Positions 1 through 5,785 of a stretch of 5,785 bases of DNA are shown in pieces. The stretch comes from Verrucomicrobiales bacterium (GTDB lineage: Bacteria; Verrucomicrobiota; Verrucomicrobiia; Verrucomicrobiales; DEV007). A program made the position numbers and the translations under genes. Below the pieces are notes generated by a model, which was given only the letters and a program-made list of their open reading frames with translations, was not told the origin of the DNA and searched no databases. Every line of letters begins with the position of its first letter. Position 1 is the stretch's first letter. The stretch lies in the NCBI GenBank assembly GCA_007123695.1, contig SLGN01000101.1, positions 1 through 5,785 of the forward strand, given 5' to 3'.

Positions 1-700
1 GGTAGGGGCTCCGGTTGATCCAGGAGAGATCCCTGAGAATTTCGGTGGAGCGGATCACCTCGCCCTTCTTCACCCGCATCTGGCTGCGGATGAACTCCTC
101 GGTGTCGGCATCGACGCCCTCAACCCGGATCCGTGCGAGCTGGGATTCGATGACGACGAGCTGCACGACGCCGGAGGTAATGTCCTGCTCGGGAATGAGG
201 ACATCAACCACGGGCCGGTCGCCTTCGCGGTAAGCGACGATGACGTCCTTGACCATCTGGTCGAGGGATGCGAGGGAGGCGGGCTTGCCGATGTAGTTCT
301 GGAGAACGAACCCAACCTGTCTAGGGAAGTTCTCGAAGTCGTGCCAGATCCCCTCGACCCCGGGCCACCCGTCAGGACGGACGTCACCCGGACGCGGCAG
401 AAGAACGACACCGAGGAGCTGGTTCACCAAATACTGGTCGTCGGCGGCGCTCGCACCGGGGACGCCGCTGTGCTCCATGTGGAAACGACCGAGACGGTCA
501 ACCTGCATGGGACCCTCGCCGCCGCCCGTGTCGAGAACGGTCTGGGTTTCGTAGACCCGGTTCTGAACGGCGGGAGGCAGAACATCGATCAGGATCTCCG
601 TTCCGTACTGGTCCGTGACGGTCTGCTGGGCCGGGGCGACGCCGACAAGGGCGAAGCAGAGGAAAGAGGCGAAACCGGTGGCTGGGATTGAAATTCTCAT
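1..700 (-). CDS. ShlB/FhaC/HecB-family (TpsB) outer-membrane transporter, N-terminal part, runs off left edge
   Basis: This is the first 233 codons of a reading frame that starts at the ATG complementary to 698-700 and stays open to base 1, so the C-terminal beta barrel is outside the window. Residues 1-24 look like a Sec signal peptide: a basic start, a hydrophobic run and a probable cleavage after APA. Residues about 116-187 resemble the first POTRA domain of two-partner-secretion transporters; the clearest match is RPVVDVLIPEQDITSGVVQL (162-181), the family's conserved 'P-Q-D-x-x-x-G' strand. A second POTRA appears to begin near 188 (IRVEG at 191-195) and includes LRDLSWINRSPY (222-233), like the 'DLxWLNRNPF' segment common in verrucomicrobial members. 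Family role: outer-membrane export of a large TpsA-type exoprotein, with POTRAs binding it in the periplasm. No exoprotein gene lies upstream, so a partner, if linked, should be off the left edge. Residues 26-115 are an extension I cannot assign. No clear Shine-Dalgarno precedes the ATG; the start is chosen by the signal peptide. Confidence 0.85.
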   Translation of the reverse strand, partial: MRISIPATGFASFLCFALVGVAPAQQTVTDQYGTEILIDVLPPAVQNRVYETQTVLDTGGGEGPMQVDRLGRFHMEHSGVPGASAADDQYLVNQLLGVVLLPRPGDVRPDGWPGVEGIWHDFENFPRQVGFVLQNYIGKPASLASLDQMVKDVIVAYREGDRPVVDVLIPEQDITSGVVQLVVIESQLARIRVEGVDADTEEFIRSQMRVKKGEVIRSTEILRDLSWINRSPY

Positions 701-836
701 CGTTGTCAATGGCTCCGAACCGGATGGGCACGAAGCGACAGGTATTCGCTTAACACAGGTTAAAAGGGATGAAAACGCTTTTTTCAGAAAATTTTCGGGT
801 GTCATCGCGACGACGCCAATGCTAAAGGGACCTTGG
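701..836. promoter_or_regulatory. Divergent intergenic region between TpsB and TatD genes
   Basis: These 136 bases must hold the 5' signals of both divergent genes. The middle (about 745-800) is distinctly AT-rich compared with the flanking genes, as expected for promoters. It contains a perfect inverted repeat, TTAAC-ACAG-GTTAA (750-763), a possible operator, and a second small palindrome, TTTTC-A-GAAAA (781-791). TTAACA (750-755) resembles a -35 box on the plus strand, but no good -10 box sits at the right distance. I therefore do not assign exact promoters. Confidence 0.5.
824..830 (+). promoter_or_regulatory. Ribosome binding site of the TatD-family gene
   Basis: AAAGGGA ends 6 bases before the ATG at 837, a good Shine-Dalgarno match and spacing. 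The frame is open further upstream (ATG at 819 and beyond), and this site decides in favour of 837. Confidence 0.7.
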
Positions 837-1661
837 ATGGACTGGAAAGCAAATTCGGAATTTTTTTTGACCGACACCCATGCGCACCTTGCCTCGACGA
901 GGTTCTCCGGGGAGCTGGAGGACTTGCTCGACCGGGCACGGGAGGCGGGGGTCCGCCGCATTGTGACGATTTCGTGCGATGCCGAGGACGCGCTCGCAAA
1001 TCTCGAAATCGCTGCCGACCATGGCGGAGTCGCCGCCTCCGTGGGCATCCACCCAAGCTACGTCCACGAGACCGGCGATGGCGACTGGGCTGGAAGAATC
1101 GCCGACCTGGCGCAACGTCCGGGGGTCGTCGCGATCGGCGAAATCGGTCTCGATTTCTTCCATCCGCCGGGAGATGGCGGCAGCGTGGCCTCGTGGAGAA
1201 CGCGCCAGCGCAAGGTCTTCGAGGCGATGCTGCAAGTCGCCCTGGACCTCGCTTTGCCCGTCATCGTCCACCAGCGGGAATCCGGTCCGGAAGTCCTTGA
1301 TGTTCTCTCCGGTTTCCCCGGGGTCTCCGCCGTGCTGCACTGCTTCACGGGAGGTCCGACCGAGGCGGAGCGGGCCCTCGAGATGGGCCACTTCCTCTCC
1401 TTCACCGGGGTCCTGACCTACCCCAAGTCCGAGGAGGTCAGGGCTGCTGCGGCCATGGCACCGCTGGACCGAATCATGCTCGAGACCGATTCCCCGTATC
1501 TGGCGCCGGTCCCGTGCCGAGGGAAGCGATGCGAACCGGCGCTGCTGGTTCACACCGCCCGCACCCTCGCCGAAATCCAGGGTCTGGAGTTCGAGGAGAT
1601 TGCCTCAGCCACCTCGGAAACTGCCGAAAGGTTCTTCGCGCTCGGGCCCGGAACCATCTAG
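837..1661 (+). CDS. TatD-family metal-dependent hydrolase (putative deoxyribonuclease)
   Basis: A complete 274-residue protein, the usual length for cytoplasmic TatD/YcfH-type hydrolases (about 260 residues). The expected metal-binding positions of this TIM-barrel family are all visible: DTHAHL with His15 and His17, GEIGLDF with Glu102, VIVHQRES with His145, AVLHCFTGG with His168, and LETDSPYLAP with Asp218. The late RGK motif is present as RGKRCEP (228-234), with Cys where the family usually has Asn. Characterised members are divalent-metal-dependent 3'-5' exonucleases or DNases involved in DNA repair or turnover; others remain uncharacterised, so the substrate is inferred. The start at 837 is supported by the ribosome binding site and by the catalytic motif lying just inside the N-terminus. 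A run of eight T (861-868) forms codons 9-11, a slippage-prone tract. The gene stands alone: TpsB is divergent upstream, DUF1501 convergent downstream. No specific symbol is given because the family has several paralogous subgroups. Confidence 0.97.
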   Translation: MDWKANSEFFLTDTHAHLASTRFSGELEDLLDRAREAGVRRIVTISCDAEDALANLEIAADHGGVAASVGIHPSYVHETGDGDWAGRIADLAQRPGVVAIGEIGLDFFHPPGDGGSVASWRTRQRKVFEAMLQVALDLALPVIVHQRESGPEVLDVLSGFPGVSAVLHCFTGGPTEAERALEMGHFLSFTGVLTYPKSEEVRAAAAMAPLDRIMLETDSPYLAPVPCRGKRCEPALLVHTARTLAEIQGLEFEEIASATSETAERFFALGPGTI

Positions 1662-1732
1662 CGGATCGCGGGGTCGGGGGCGTGCCCCTTTCCGCGCGGT
1701 CGATGACCGCCTTCGCCAGCAACCGGACCGGT
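1662..1732. terminator. Convergent intergenic gap with small hairpins, possible terminator
   Basis: Two genes end towards each other across 71 bases, so termination is expected here. GCGGTC-GAT-GACCGC (1696-1710) is a perfect 6-bp stem, and AACCGG-A-CCGGTT (1721-1733) is an odd-length palindrome touching the DUF1501 stop codon. GGGGC-GT-GCCCC followed by TTT is also present near 1677-1691. None has a long T-run, so the terminator assignment is weak. Confidence 0.35.
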
Positions 1733-3223
1733 TCAGACAATCTCCCGGATGACCTCGCCGAAGTCCCGCTCCAGCCTCTTGTGGCCCGGGACCTCCAGAT
1801 GATGGGCGTGCAGGCCCATCTGGTGCAGCAGGGTGGCGTGCAGATCGGTCACGTAGTGCGGGTGCTCCGTCGCGTGGAACCCGATCTCGTCGGTGGCTCC
1901 ATGCACGATCCCCCCCTTGATCCCGCCCCCGGCCATCCAGACGCTGAAGCCGTAGGGGTGGTGGTCGCGGCCGTCCGCCCCCTGCGATCCCGGGGTGCGG
2001 CCGAACTCGGTCCCGAAGACCACCAGAGTCTCGTCGAGAAGCCCGCGCTGCTTCAGGTCCTTGAGCAGTCCCCCGATGGGCAGGTCCACCTGGCGCGCCA
2101 GCTTCGAGTGCTGCTCCCGGAGCTTGGAGTGCTGGTCCCAGGCGCCCGCTGCACCGTCGCCGTGCATGATCTGGATGAAACGCACTCCCTGCTCGACGAA
2201 ACGCCGCGCCGCGAGGAGCTGCTCGCCGAAGGGGCGGGTCTCCTCTTGGTCGAGTCCGTAGAGGGATTTCGTGGCCTCGCTCTCCGCGGAGAAATCGATC
2301 ACCCCCGGCACCGAAGTCTGCATTCGGAAGGCGAGTTCGTAGGACTTGATGCGGGCCTCCAGCGCCGCATCGCCGGGATGGCGCTCGGCGGCGAGGTGGT
2401 TCAGCCGATTCACCAGGTCGAAGCCCAGACGCTGCTCGGCACGGTCGAAATCGCGCTCGGGCCGGGCATAGGCGAGCGGGTCGTCGAGGTCGATCTTGAG
2501 CTTCACCGCATCGTAGGCGGGGCCGAGGTAGTGGCCGTCGCGGTTGTCGAAATGGCGCGGCCCCATGCAGATGAACTGGGGCAGGTTCTCGTTCAGGGTG
2601 CCTAGCCCGTAGTTCACCCAGGCCCCGATCGTCGGCACGCGGGGGTCGAGCATGTGGCGGCCGGAGTGGAACTGCACCTGCGCCCCGTGATTGTCGTCGG
2701 TGGTCCACATCGAGCGGATCACCGCGATGTCGTCGATGCAGTCGCCGATGCAGGGGAACCAATCGCTCACCTCGATGCCGCTGCGCCCTCGGGGCCGGTA
2801 GCCGACCTGCAGGGGGTAGAGCTTGTTGCGCTGCTGCCCGTTGGCGTCGTTGACGACCACCACGCGCACTTTCTCAAGCCGCTCGGGCTCCTGCACGTAG
2901 GCCCACGGCGTCTCGGCGATGCTCTTGCCGGCGTGCTTGTTCAGCATCGGCTTGGGGTCGAAGCTCTCCATGTGGCTGACCCCGCCCCGCATGAAGAGCC
3001 AGATCACGCTCTTCGCCGTCGGGACGAACTGCGGGCGAGCGTCGGGGAAGCGGCCAGCCGCGCCGACGGCACTTTCGCCCGCCGCGACATAGCCGTCGCG
3101 GGCCAGCATCGCACCCAACGCCAACCCGCCGAAGCCGAGTCCCGCACGATGGAGAAAATCGCGCCTGACGACGCGGCGGAGCTGTTCTGGGGCGAATCGG
3201 TGCATTGCGGCAAGGTGCGCCAT
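1733..3223 (-). CDS. DUF1501 domain-containing protein with twin-arginine signal
   Basis: A complete protein of 496 residues (490 if it starts at the ATG complementary to 3203-3205), typical for DUF1501 proteins of PVC bacteria. The N-terminus has a twin-arginine export motif, RRDFLHRAG (20-28), followed by a Gly/Ala/Leu-rich hydrophobic stretch, so export through Tat is likely. Family hallmarks follow: [19 protein letters not shown] soon after the signal, [21 protein letters not shown] in the middle, and near the C-terminus [41 protein letters not shown] and [15 protein letters not shown]1501 is related to the alkaline-phosphatase/sulfatase fold; its substrate is not established, and polymer or sulfated-glycan processing is an inference from gene context. 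Its customary partner, a PSCyt1/DUF1549 protein, is encoded divergently 601 bp away. Start choice is uncertain: AGAGGG abuts the ATG at 3223 with no spacer, and the ATG at 3205 has no better site. The frame also stays open upstream through the MITE-like element, but that stretch is GC-rich repeat translation, not protein-like. Confidence 0.95.
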   Translation of the reverse strand: MAHLAAMHRFAPEQLRRVVRRDFLHRAGLGFGGLALGAMLARDGYVAAGESAVGAAGRFPDARPQFVPTAKSVIWLFMRGGVSHMESFDPKPMLNKHAGKSIAETPWAYVQEPERLEKVRVVVVNDANGQQRNKLYPLQVGYRPRGRSGIEVSDWFPCIGDCIDDIAVIRSMWTTDDNHGAQVQFHSGRHMLDPRVPTIGAWVNYGLGTLNENLPQFICMGPRHFDNRDGHYLGPAYDAVKLKIDLDDPLAYARPERDFDRAEQRLGFDLVNRLNHLAAERHPGDAALEARIKSYELAFRMQTSVPGVIDFSAESEATKSLYGLDQEETRPFGEQLLAARRFVEQGVRFIQIMHGDGAAGAWDQHSKLREQHSKLARQVDLPIGGLLKDLKQRGLLDETLVVFGTEFGRTPGSQGADGRDHHPYGFSVWMAGGGIKGGIVHGATDEIGFHATEHPHYVTDLHATLLHQMGLHAHHLEVPGHKRLERDFGEVIREIV

Positions 3224-3229
3224 CCCTCT

Positions 3230-3258
3230 AGCCTGTTGAAAAACTCCGGAATGGAAAA
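3230..3258 (+). repeat. Left terminal inverted repeat of MITE-like element
   Basis: This repeat pairs with 3420-3448. The outer 11 bases are identical to the complement of the right end; mismatches fall at 3241, 3245, 3249, 3252 and 3254, giving 24 matches in 29. Confidence 0.7.
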
Positions 3259-3298
3259 CTGCGAGCCACGATTTCGTCTGGCAAGGCGCGAAGAAGGA

Positions 3299-3314
3299 GT
3301 GGAGCGGGCTCCAC
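3299..3314. repeat. Short hairpin inside MITE-like element
   Basis: GTGGAGC (3299-3305) and GCTCCAC (3308-3314) are perfect inverted arms separated by GG, so a folded form would have a 6-bp stem and a 4-base loop. It is one of two internal palindromes of the element. Confidence 0.5.
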
Positions 3315-3342
3315 GACCGAGGAGCAACGAAGCCAGTCGGGA

Positions 3343-3375
3343 AATGGGCCGCGGCCCGAAGGGGCCGCTCCCATT
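3343..3375. repeat. Strong internal hairpin of MITE-like element
   Basis: AATGGG (3343-3348) pairs with CCCATT (3370-3375), and GCGGCCC (3351-3357) pairs with GGGCCGC (3362-3368) around a GAAG loop. Small bulges (CC on one side, T on the other) separate the two stems. This 13-pair, GC-rich stem is the most stable structure I can see in the intergenic region and could act as a transcription barrier or an RNA structure on either strand. Confidence 0.6.
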
Positions 3376-3419
3376 GAGTCGGCGAAGCCGCTGACGTCAA
3401 TGCTCCAAACCATCGAGGA

Positions 3420-3448
3420 TTTTTCGTTTCGGGGTTGTTCAACAGGCT
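3420..3448 (-). repeat. Right terminal inverted repeat of MITE-like element
   Basis: The complement of this segment matches 3230-3258 at 24 of 29 positions, with the outermost 11 bases (TTCAACAGGCT on the plus strand) perfectly inverted. It faces the PSCyt1/DUF1549 gene, whose start is 376 bases further on. Confidence 0.7.
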
Positions 3449-3824
3449 CCCAGGCGGAGGCGACGCGTCGGAGGCGTCGCTTGAAGGGACATGACTGGAG
3501 CATACCAGACCCACTCGGTTTATGACACCCCGCGCGAAAAGGCTACCTCGCAGCGTCCCTGCCCGAACCGGACGGAAACAGCACTCGCGCCCTGTCCACG
3601 CTGCCCCGACCCGGTGCGGATGCCGCCCAAGGGACGGGGCGCACCGCCGGGGCACTTCGCAAAAGAAATGCGCGCCCGCGAGGCATTCACGCGGGTCGAG
3701 GCTTCGAGGCGACCATGCGAGCTTCTTCCCGTCACTCGACGGCTTTGGCCGATGCTTCCCTTAGCGCCAACGCGCCATGACGCAAGACGGCTTTTTCGGG
3801 CATTGTAGAGGTAGCCGCATCGAC
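3449..3824. other. Non-coding leader upstream of the PSCyt1/DUF1549 gene
   Basis: These 376 bases carry no convincing gene. Open frames on both strands translate to Arg/Ser/Pro-rich sequence with no recognisable motif. Visible structure: GCGACGC/GCGTCGC hairpin (3460-3480), CCCGCG/CGCGGG hairpin (3675-3695), a tandem-like GTCGAGGCTTCGAGGCGAC segment (3695-3713) and a small CGGC-TTTG-GCCG stem (3740-3751). No confident promoter, tRNA or riboswitch was recognised. The promoter of the plus-strand gene must lie here or in the MITE-like element, and the DUF1501 promoter may too. Confidence 0.5.
3460..3480. repeat. GC-rich hairpin just outside the MITE-like element
   Basis: GCGACGC (3460-3466) and GCGTCGC (3474-3480) are perfect inverted 7-bp arms around a 7-base loop. 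It lies 12 bases outside the right terminal repeat. It lacks a T-run on the plus strand, so it is not a standard terminator. Confidence 0.4.
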
Positions 3825-5785
3825 ATGTCCCCTCCCCGTTCCATCCTCGCGCTCCCCATTGCAGGTGCGCTCTTGCAGCTTTCTGCGGTTTCCGCGCCTT
3901 GCGCAACTGCGGAGGACGGGCACGCCTTCTTCGAATCGCAGGTGCGCCCTCTGCTCGTGAAGCACTGCTACGAATGTCACTCGGAAGAGGCGGACAAGCG
4001 CAAAGGCGGTCTCTGGCTCGACCGCCGCGCCGGATGGGAGACCGGCGGCGACGGCGGCCCGACGATCGTGCCGGGCGATCCCGACGCCAGTCTCCTCGTC
4101 CATTCGATTCGCTACGCCGACGAAAATCTCCAGATGCCGCCAAAGTCGCGCATGCCCTCCGAGGAAGTCGCCGTGCTCGAGCAATGGGTCGCCATGGGGG
4201 CGCCCGATCCCCGAGACGAGGACATCGCCGCCGAAATGAGGTCCGGGGGCATCGACTACGAAAGCGCGCGGCAGGAGTGGTCCTACCGCCCCGTGCAGGA
4301 GCCGCCCCTCCCCGAAATCGCCGCCGAGGACTGGCCGCTCGATCCGGTGGACCGCTTTCTCCTCGCCGCGCTCGAGGAATCGGAGGTCGGCCCGGCGGAG
4401 CCCGCCGATCCCGCCTCCCTGCTCCGCAGGCTGCACTACGACCTCAACGGATTGCCGCCGACGCCCGAGGAAACGCTCTCCTTCGTCGCCGATCACTCGC
4501 GCGAACGGTTTGCCGAGATTGTCGACGACCTCCTCGCGCGGCCCGCCTTCGGCGAAAAATGGGGCCGCCACTGGCTCGACGTGGCCCGCTACGCCGATTC
4601 GAACGGAGGCGACCGCAACTACACCTACTACCAGGCGTGGCGCTACCGCAACCACGTCATCGACGCCTACAATCTCGACCAACCCTTCTACGAATTCGTC
4701 CGCGAGCAGGTCGCCGGCGACCTGATGCCCGACGACGACCCCGCGATCGAACGGCGACGGCTCGTCGCATCGACCTTCCTCGCCCTGGGCCCCAAGATGC
4801 TGACCGAACGCGACAAGGAAAAGCTCTGGCTCGACACCGTAGACGAGCAGATCGACACGATGGGGAGGGCCTTCCTCGGGCTCACCCTCGGCTGCGCGCG
4901 CTGCCACGACCACAAGTTCGACCCCGTCTCGCAGGAAGACTATTTCGCACTCGCCGGCATCTTCCGATCGACCGAAGTCGTCAACGGCACCCGCAACGGC
5001 TGCGTCAACGTGGCGAGTTGGATCGAACGCCCCCTGCCCGGACCCGACGGCATCGATCCGCAGCTCGCCGCACAGGTCGAGCGCCTCGAGCTGGCCATGC
5101 GCCTCGTCGTCGAACGAAGCTTCCAGCGCAAGGCCGGCAGCGAGGCGAAAGATTCCCTGCCGCTCGCCGGAGTGATCTACGACGACACCGAGGCGGAAGT
5201 GGTCGGAGCCTGGACCGAGTCCACAATTTCGTCGAACCGCTTCGGCAAGGGCTATCTGCGCGACGACAAGGAGGGCAAGGGCGAGAAGCGAGTCGTCTTC
5301 CACGGCAGCCTGCCCGAGAGCGGACGCTACGAGGTGCGGGTGGCCTACAGCGAGGGCGCCAACCGGGCCGAGGGCGTGCCCGTGGTGGTGCGGAGCCGGG
5401 CGGGCCGCGAGACCGTCCACCTCGACCAGACGCGCCCCCCGCGCATCGCGGGCCTCTTCGAGCCCATCGGCCAGTACGACTTCGAAAAAGGCGGGGATTG
5501 CAGCGTAACCATCGAGACCCACGGCACCGAGGGCCGCTACGTCCTCGCCGACGCGGTGCAGTTCGTCGCCGTTGCCGACCTCGAACGCGAGGCAGCCCAG
5601 CTCGCCGCAGCCGGCAAGGGCGAAGGCGAAGGCGAACCAGAGGGCGATCCCCTCTTCCGCATGAGCGACGGCGACCTCAAGAAAACGCTCGACCAGCTCA
5701 TCAAGGATCTCAAGGACGAGGAAGTCGCCATGGCCCCGCGGGATTCGCGGGCGCCGGGCGACATCCACCTGCGCGTGCGCGGCGA
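3825..5785 (+). CDS. PSCyt1/DUF1549 (DUF1553-type) exported protein with golvesin-like domain, runs off right edge
   Basis: The first 653 residues of a large envelope protein; the C-terminus is outside the window. Residues 1-29 form a Sec signal peptide (hydrophobic 7-24, likely cut near ATA). Residues about 33-128 are a planctomycete-type cytochrome c domain (PSCyt1): CYECH supplies haem attachment (Cys48, Cys51, His52), and Met104 in QMPPKSRMP is a plausible distal ligand. Residues about 172-383 are DUF1549, with LNGLPPTPEE (207-216), FGEKWGRHWLDVARYADS (242-259) and a second CxxCH in GCARCHDHKFDP (356-367). Residues about 449-583 resemble the golvesin/xanthan-lyase C-terminal beta-sandwich: GRYEVRVAYSEGANRA, then IGQYDF and YVLADAVQFV. 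A GEGEGE linker (599-604) and a charged helical stretch follow. The sequence around 634-653 (AMAPRDSRAPGDIHLRVRG) matches the usual opening of DUF1553. Start 3825 is chosen for the signal peptide; GAGGT at 3808-3812 is a possible but distant ribosome site. An in-frame ATG at 3777 is less likely. Probable role: redox or binding function in envelope polymer processing, inferred. Confidence 0.95.
   Translation, partial: MSPPRSILALPIAGALLQLSAVSAPCATAEDGHAFFESQVRPLLVKHCYECHSEEADKRKGGLWLDRRAGWETGGDGGPTIVPGDPDASLLVHSIRYADENLQMPPKSRMPSEEVAVLEQWVAMGAPDPRDEDIAAEMRSGGIDYESARQEWSYRPVQEPPLPEIAAEDWPLDPVDRFLLAALEESEVGPAEPADPASLLRRLHYDLNGLPPTPEETLSFVADHSRERFAEIVDDLLARPAFGEKWGRHWLDVARYADSNGGDRNYTYYQAWRYRNHVIDAYNLDQPFYEFVREQVAGDLMPDDDPAIERRRLVASTFLALGPKMLTERDKEKLWLDTVDEQIDTMGRAFLGLTLGCARCHDHKFDPVSQEDYFALAGIFRSTEVVNGTRNGCVNVASWIERPLPGPDGIDPQLAAQVERLELAMRLVVERSFQRKAGSEAKDSLPLAGVIYDDTEAEVVGAWTESTISSNRFGKGYLRDDKEGKGEKRVVFHGSLPESGRYEVRVAYSEGANRAEGVPVVVRSRAGRETVHLDQTRPPRIAGLFEPIGQYDFEKGGDCSVTIETHGTEGRYVLADAVQFVAVADLEREAAQLAAAGKGEGEGEPEGDPLFRMSDGDLKKTLDQLIKDLKDEEVAMAPRDSRAPGDIHLRVRG

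Larger units (their letters stand above)
3230..3448. mobile_element. MITE-like non-autonomous element with terminal inverted repeats
   Basis: A 219-bp segment bounded by imperfect terminal inverted repeats: AGCCTGTTGAA at 3230-3240 and its exact complement TTCAACAGGCT at 3438-3448. Extending inward, the ends match at 24 of 29 positions. Inside are strong hairpins (3299-3314 and 3343-3375) and no transposase-sized coding region. This is the architecture of a miniature inverted-repeat element mobilised in trans by an insertion sequence. I see no clear target-site duplication (TCT/CTC on the left, CCC on the right), so it may be old or use a mechanism without one. The parent IS family is not assigned. 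The left end lies 6 bp from the DUF1501 ATG at 3223, so the insertion separates that gene from any ancestral upstream signals. A degenerate intergenic repeat of the REP type is an alternative. Confidence 0.6.

Noticed and set aside
704..709. TTGACA on the minus strand as a -35 box for the TpsB gene
   Set aside because: It lies only a few bases before the start codon, so a promoter using it would initiate inside the coding region.
822..1553. Minus-strand open frame of 243 codons opposite TatD
   Set aside because: It is antisense to all the TatD catalytic motifs and its translation looks like no known protein.
1514..2605. Plus-strand open frame of 363 codons opposite DUF1501
   Set aside because: It overlaps the TatD 3' end and is wholly antisense to conserved DUF1501 motifs. 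Its product has no recognisable features.
3777..3824. Alternative in-frame ATG at 3777 for the cytochrome gene
   Set aside because: It would add 16 residues ahead of a well-formed signal peptide and has no ribosome binding site.
3520..4143. Minus-strand frame spanning the leader and the cytochrome domain
   Set aside because: It is Arg/Ser/Gly-rich, overlaps the PSCyt1 coding region, and has no ribosome site or motif.
3732..5768. Long minus-strand open frame (678 codons) opposite the cytochrome gene
   Set aside because: It is the antisense shadow of a GC-rich gene with strong third-position bias. Its translation is Val/Ala/Glu/Gly-rich with no domain, while the plus strand has a signal peptide, CxxCH motifs and known domains.

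Overview
The window suggests a GC-rich Gram-negative bacterium of the PVC group (Planctomycetota/Verrucomicrobiota). This rests on a divergent pair of hallmark genes. One encodes a Tat-exported DUF1501 protein. The other encodes a cytochrome-type PSCyt1/DUF1549 protein whose DUF1553 region is just beginning at the right edge. The left-edge gene is an outer-membrane two-partner-secretion transporter whose pre-barrel sequence looks most like verrucomicrobial members of its family, so Verrucomicrobiota is slightly favoured. No rRNA or other taxon-defining gene is present.

Layout. (1) Bases 1-700, minus strand: N-terminal 233 residues of a ShlB/FhaC/HecB-type (TpsB) transporter, with signal peptide and POTRA domains; its beta barrel lies beyond the left edge. 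(2) 701-836: a divergent intergenic region, AT-rich in its middle. (3) 837-1661, plus strand: a complete TatD-family metal-dependent hydrolase. (4) 1662-1732: a short convergent gap with small hairpins. (5) 1733-3223, minus strand: a complete DUF1501 protein with a twin-arginine signal. (6) 3224-3824: a 601-base region without a convincing gene. It holds a 219-bp MITE-like element with imperfect terminal inverted repeats (3230-3448) that ends only 6 bp from the DUF1501 start codon, followed by 376 bp of hairpin-bearing leader. (7) 3825 to the right edge, plus strand: a large exported protein with PSCyt1 haem-binding, DUF1549 and golvesin/xanthan-lyase-like carbohydrate-binding-type domains.

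How the genes fit together. DUF1501 and PSCyt1/DUF1549/DUF1553 proteins are a recurrent gene pair in PVC bacteria, probably acting in the envelope on polymers or glycans, though their biochemical role is not firmly established. The pair usually appears to be co-directional; here it is head to head with a mobile-element remnant between. The TpsB transporter and the TatD hydrolase are divergent neighbours with no obvious functional link.

I found no convincing new multi-gene system. The points most worth a second look are the MITE-like element placed against the DUF1501 start, the divergent arrangement of the pair, and the extra beta-sandwich domain in the cytochrome protein. No tRNA, rRNA, CRISPR array or intact transposase was seen.
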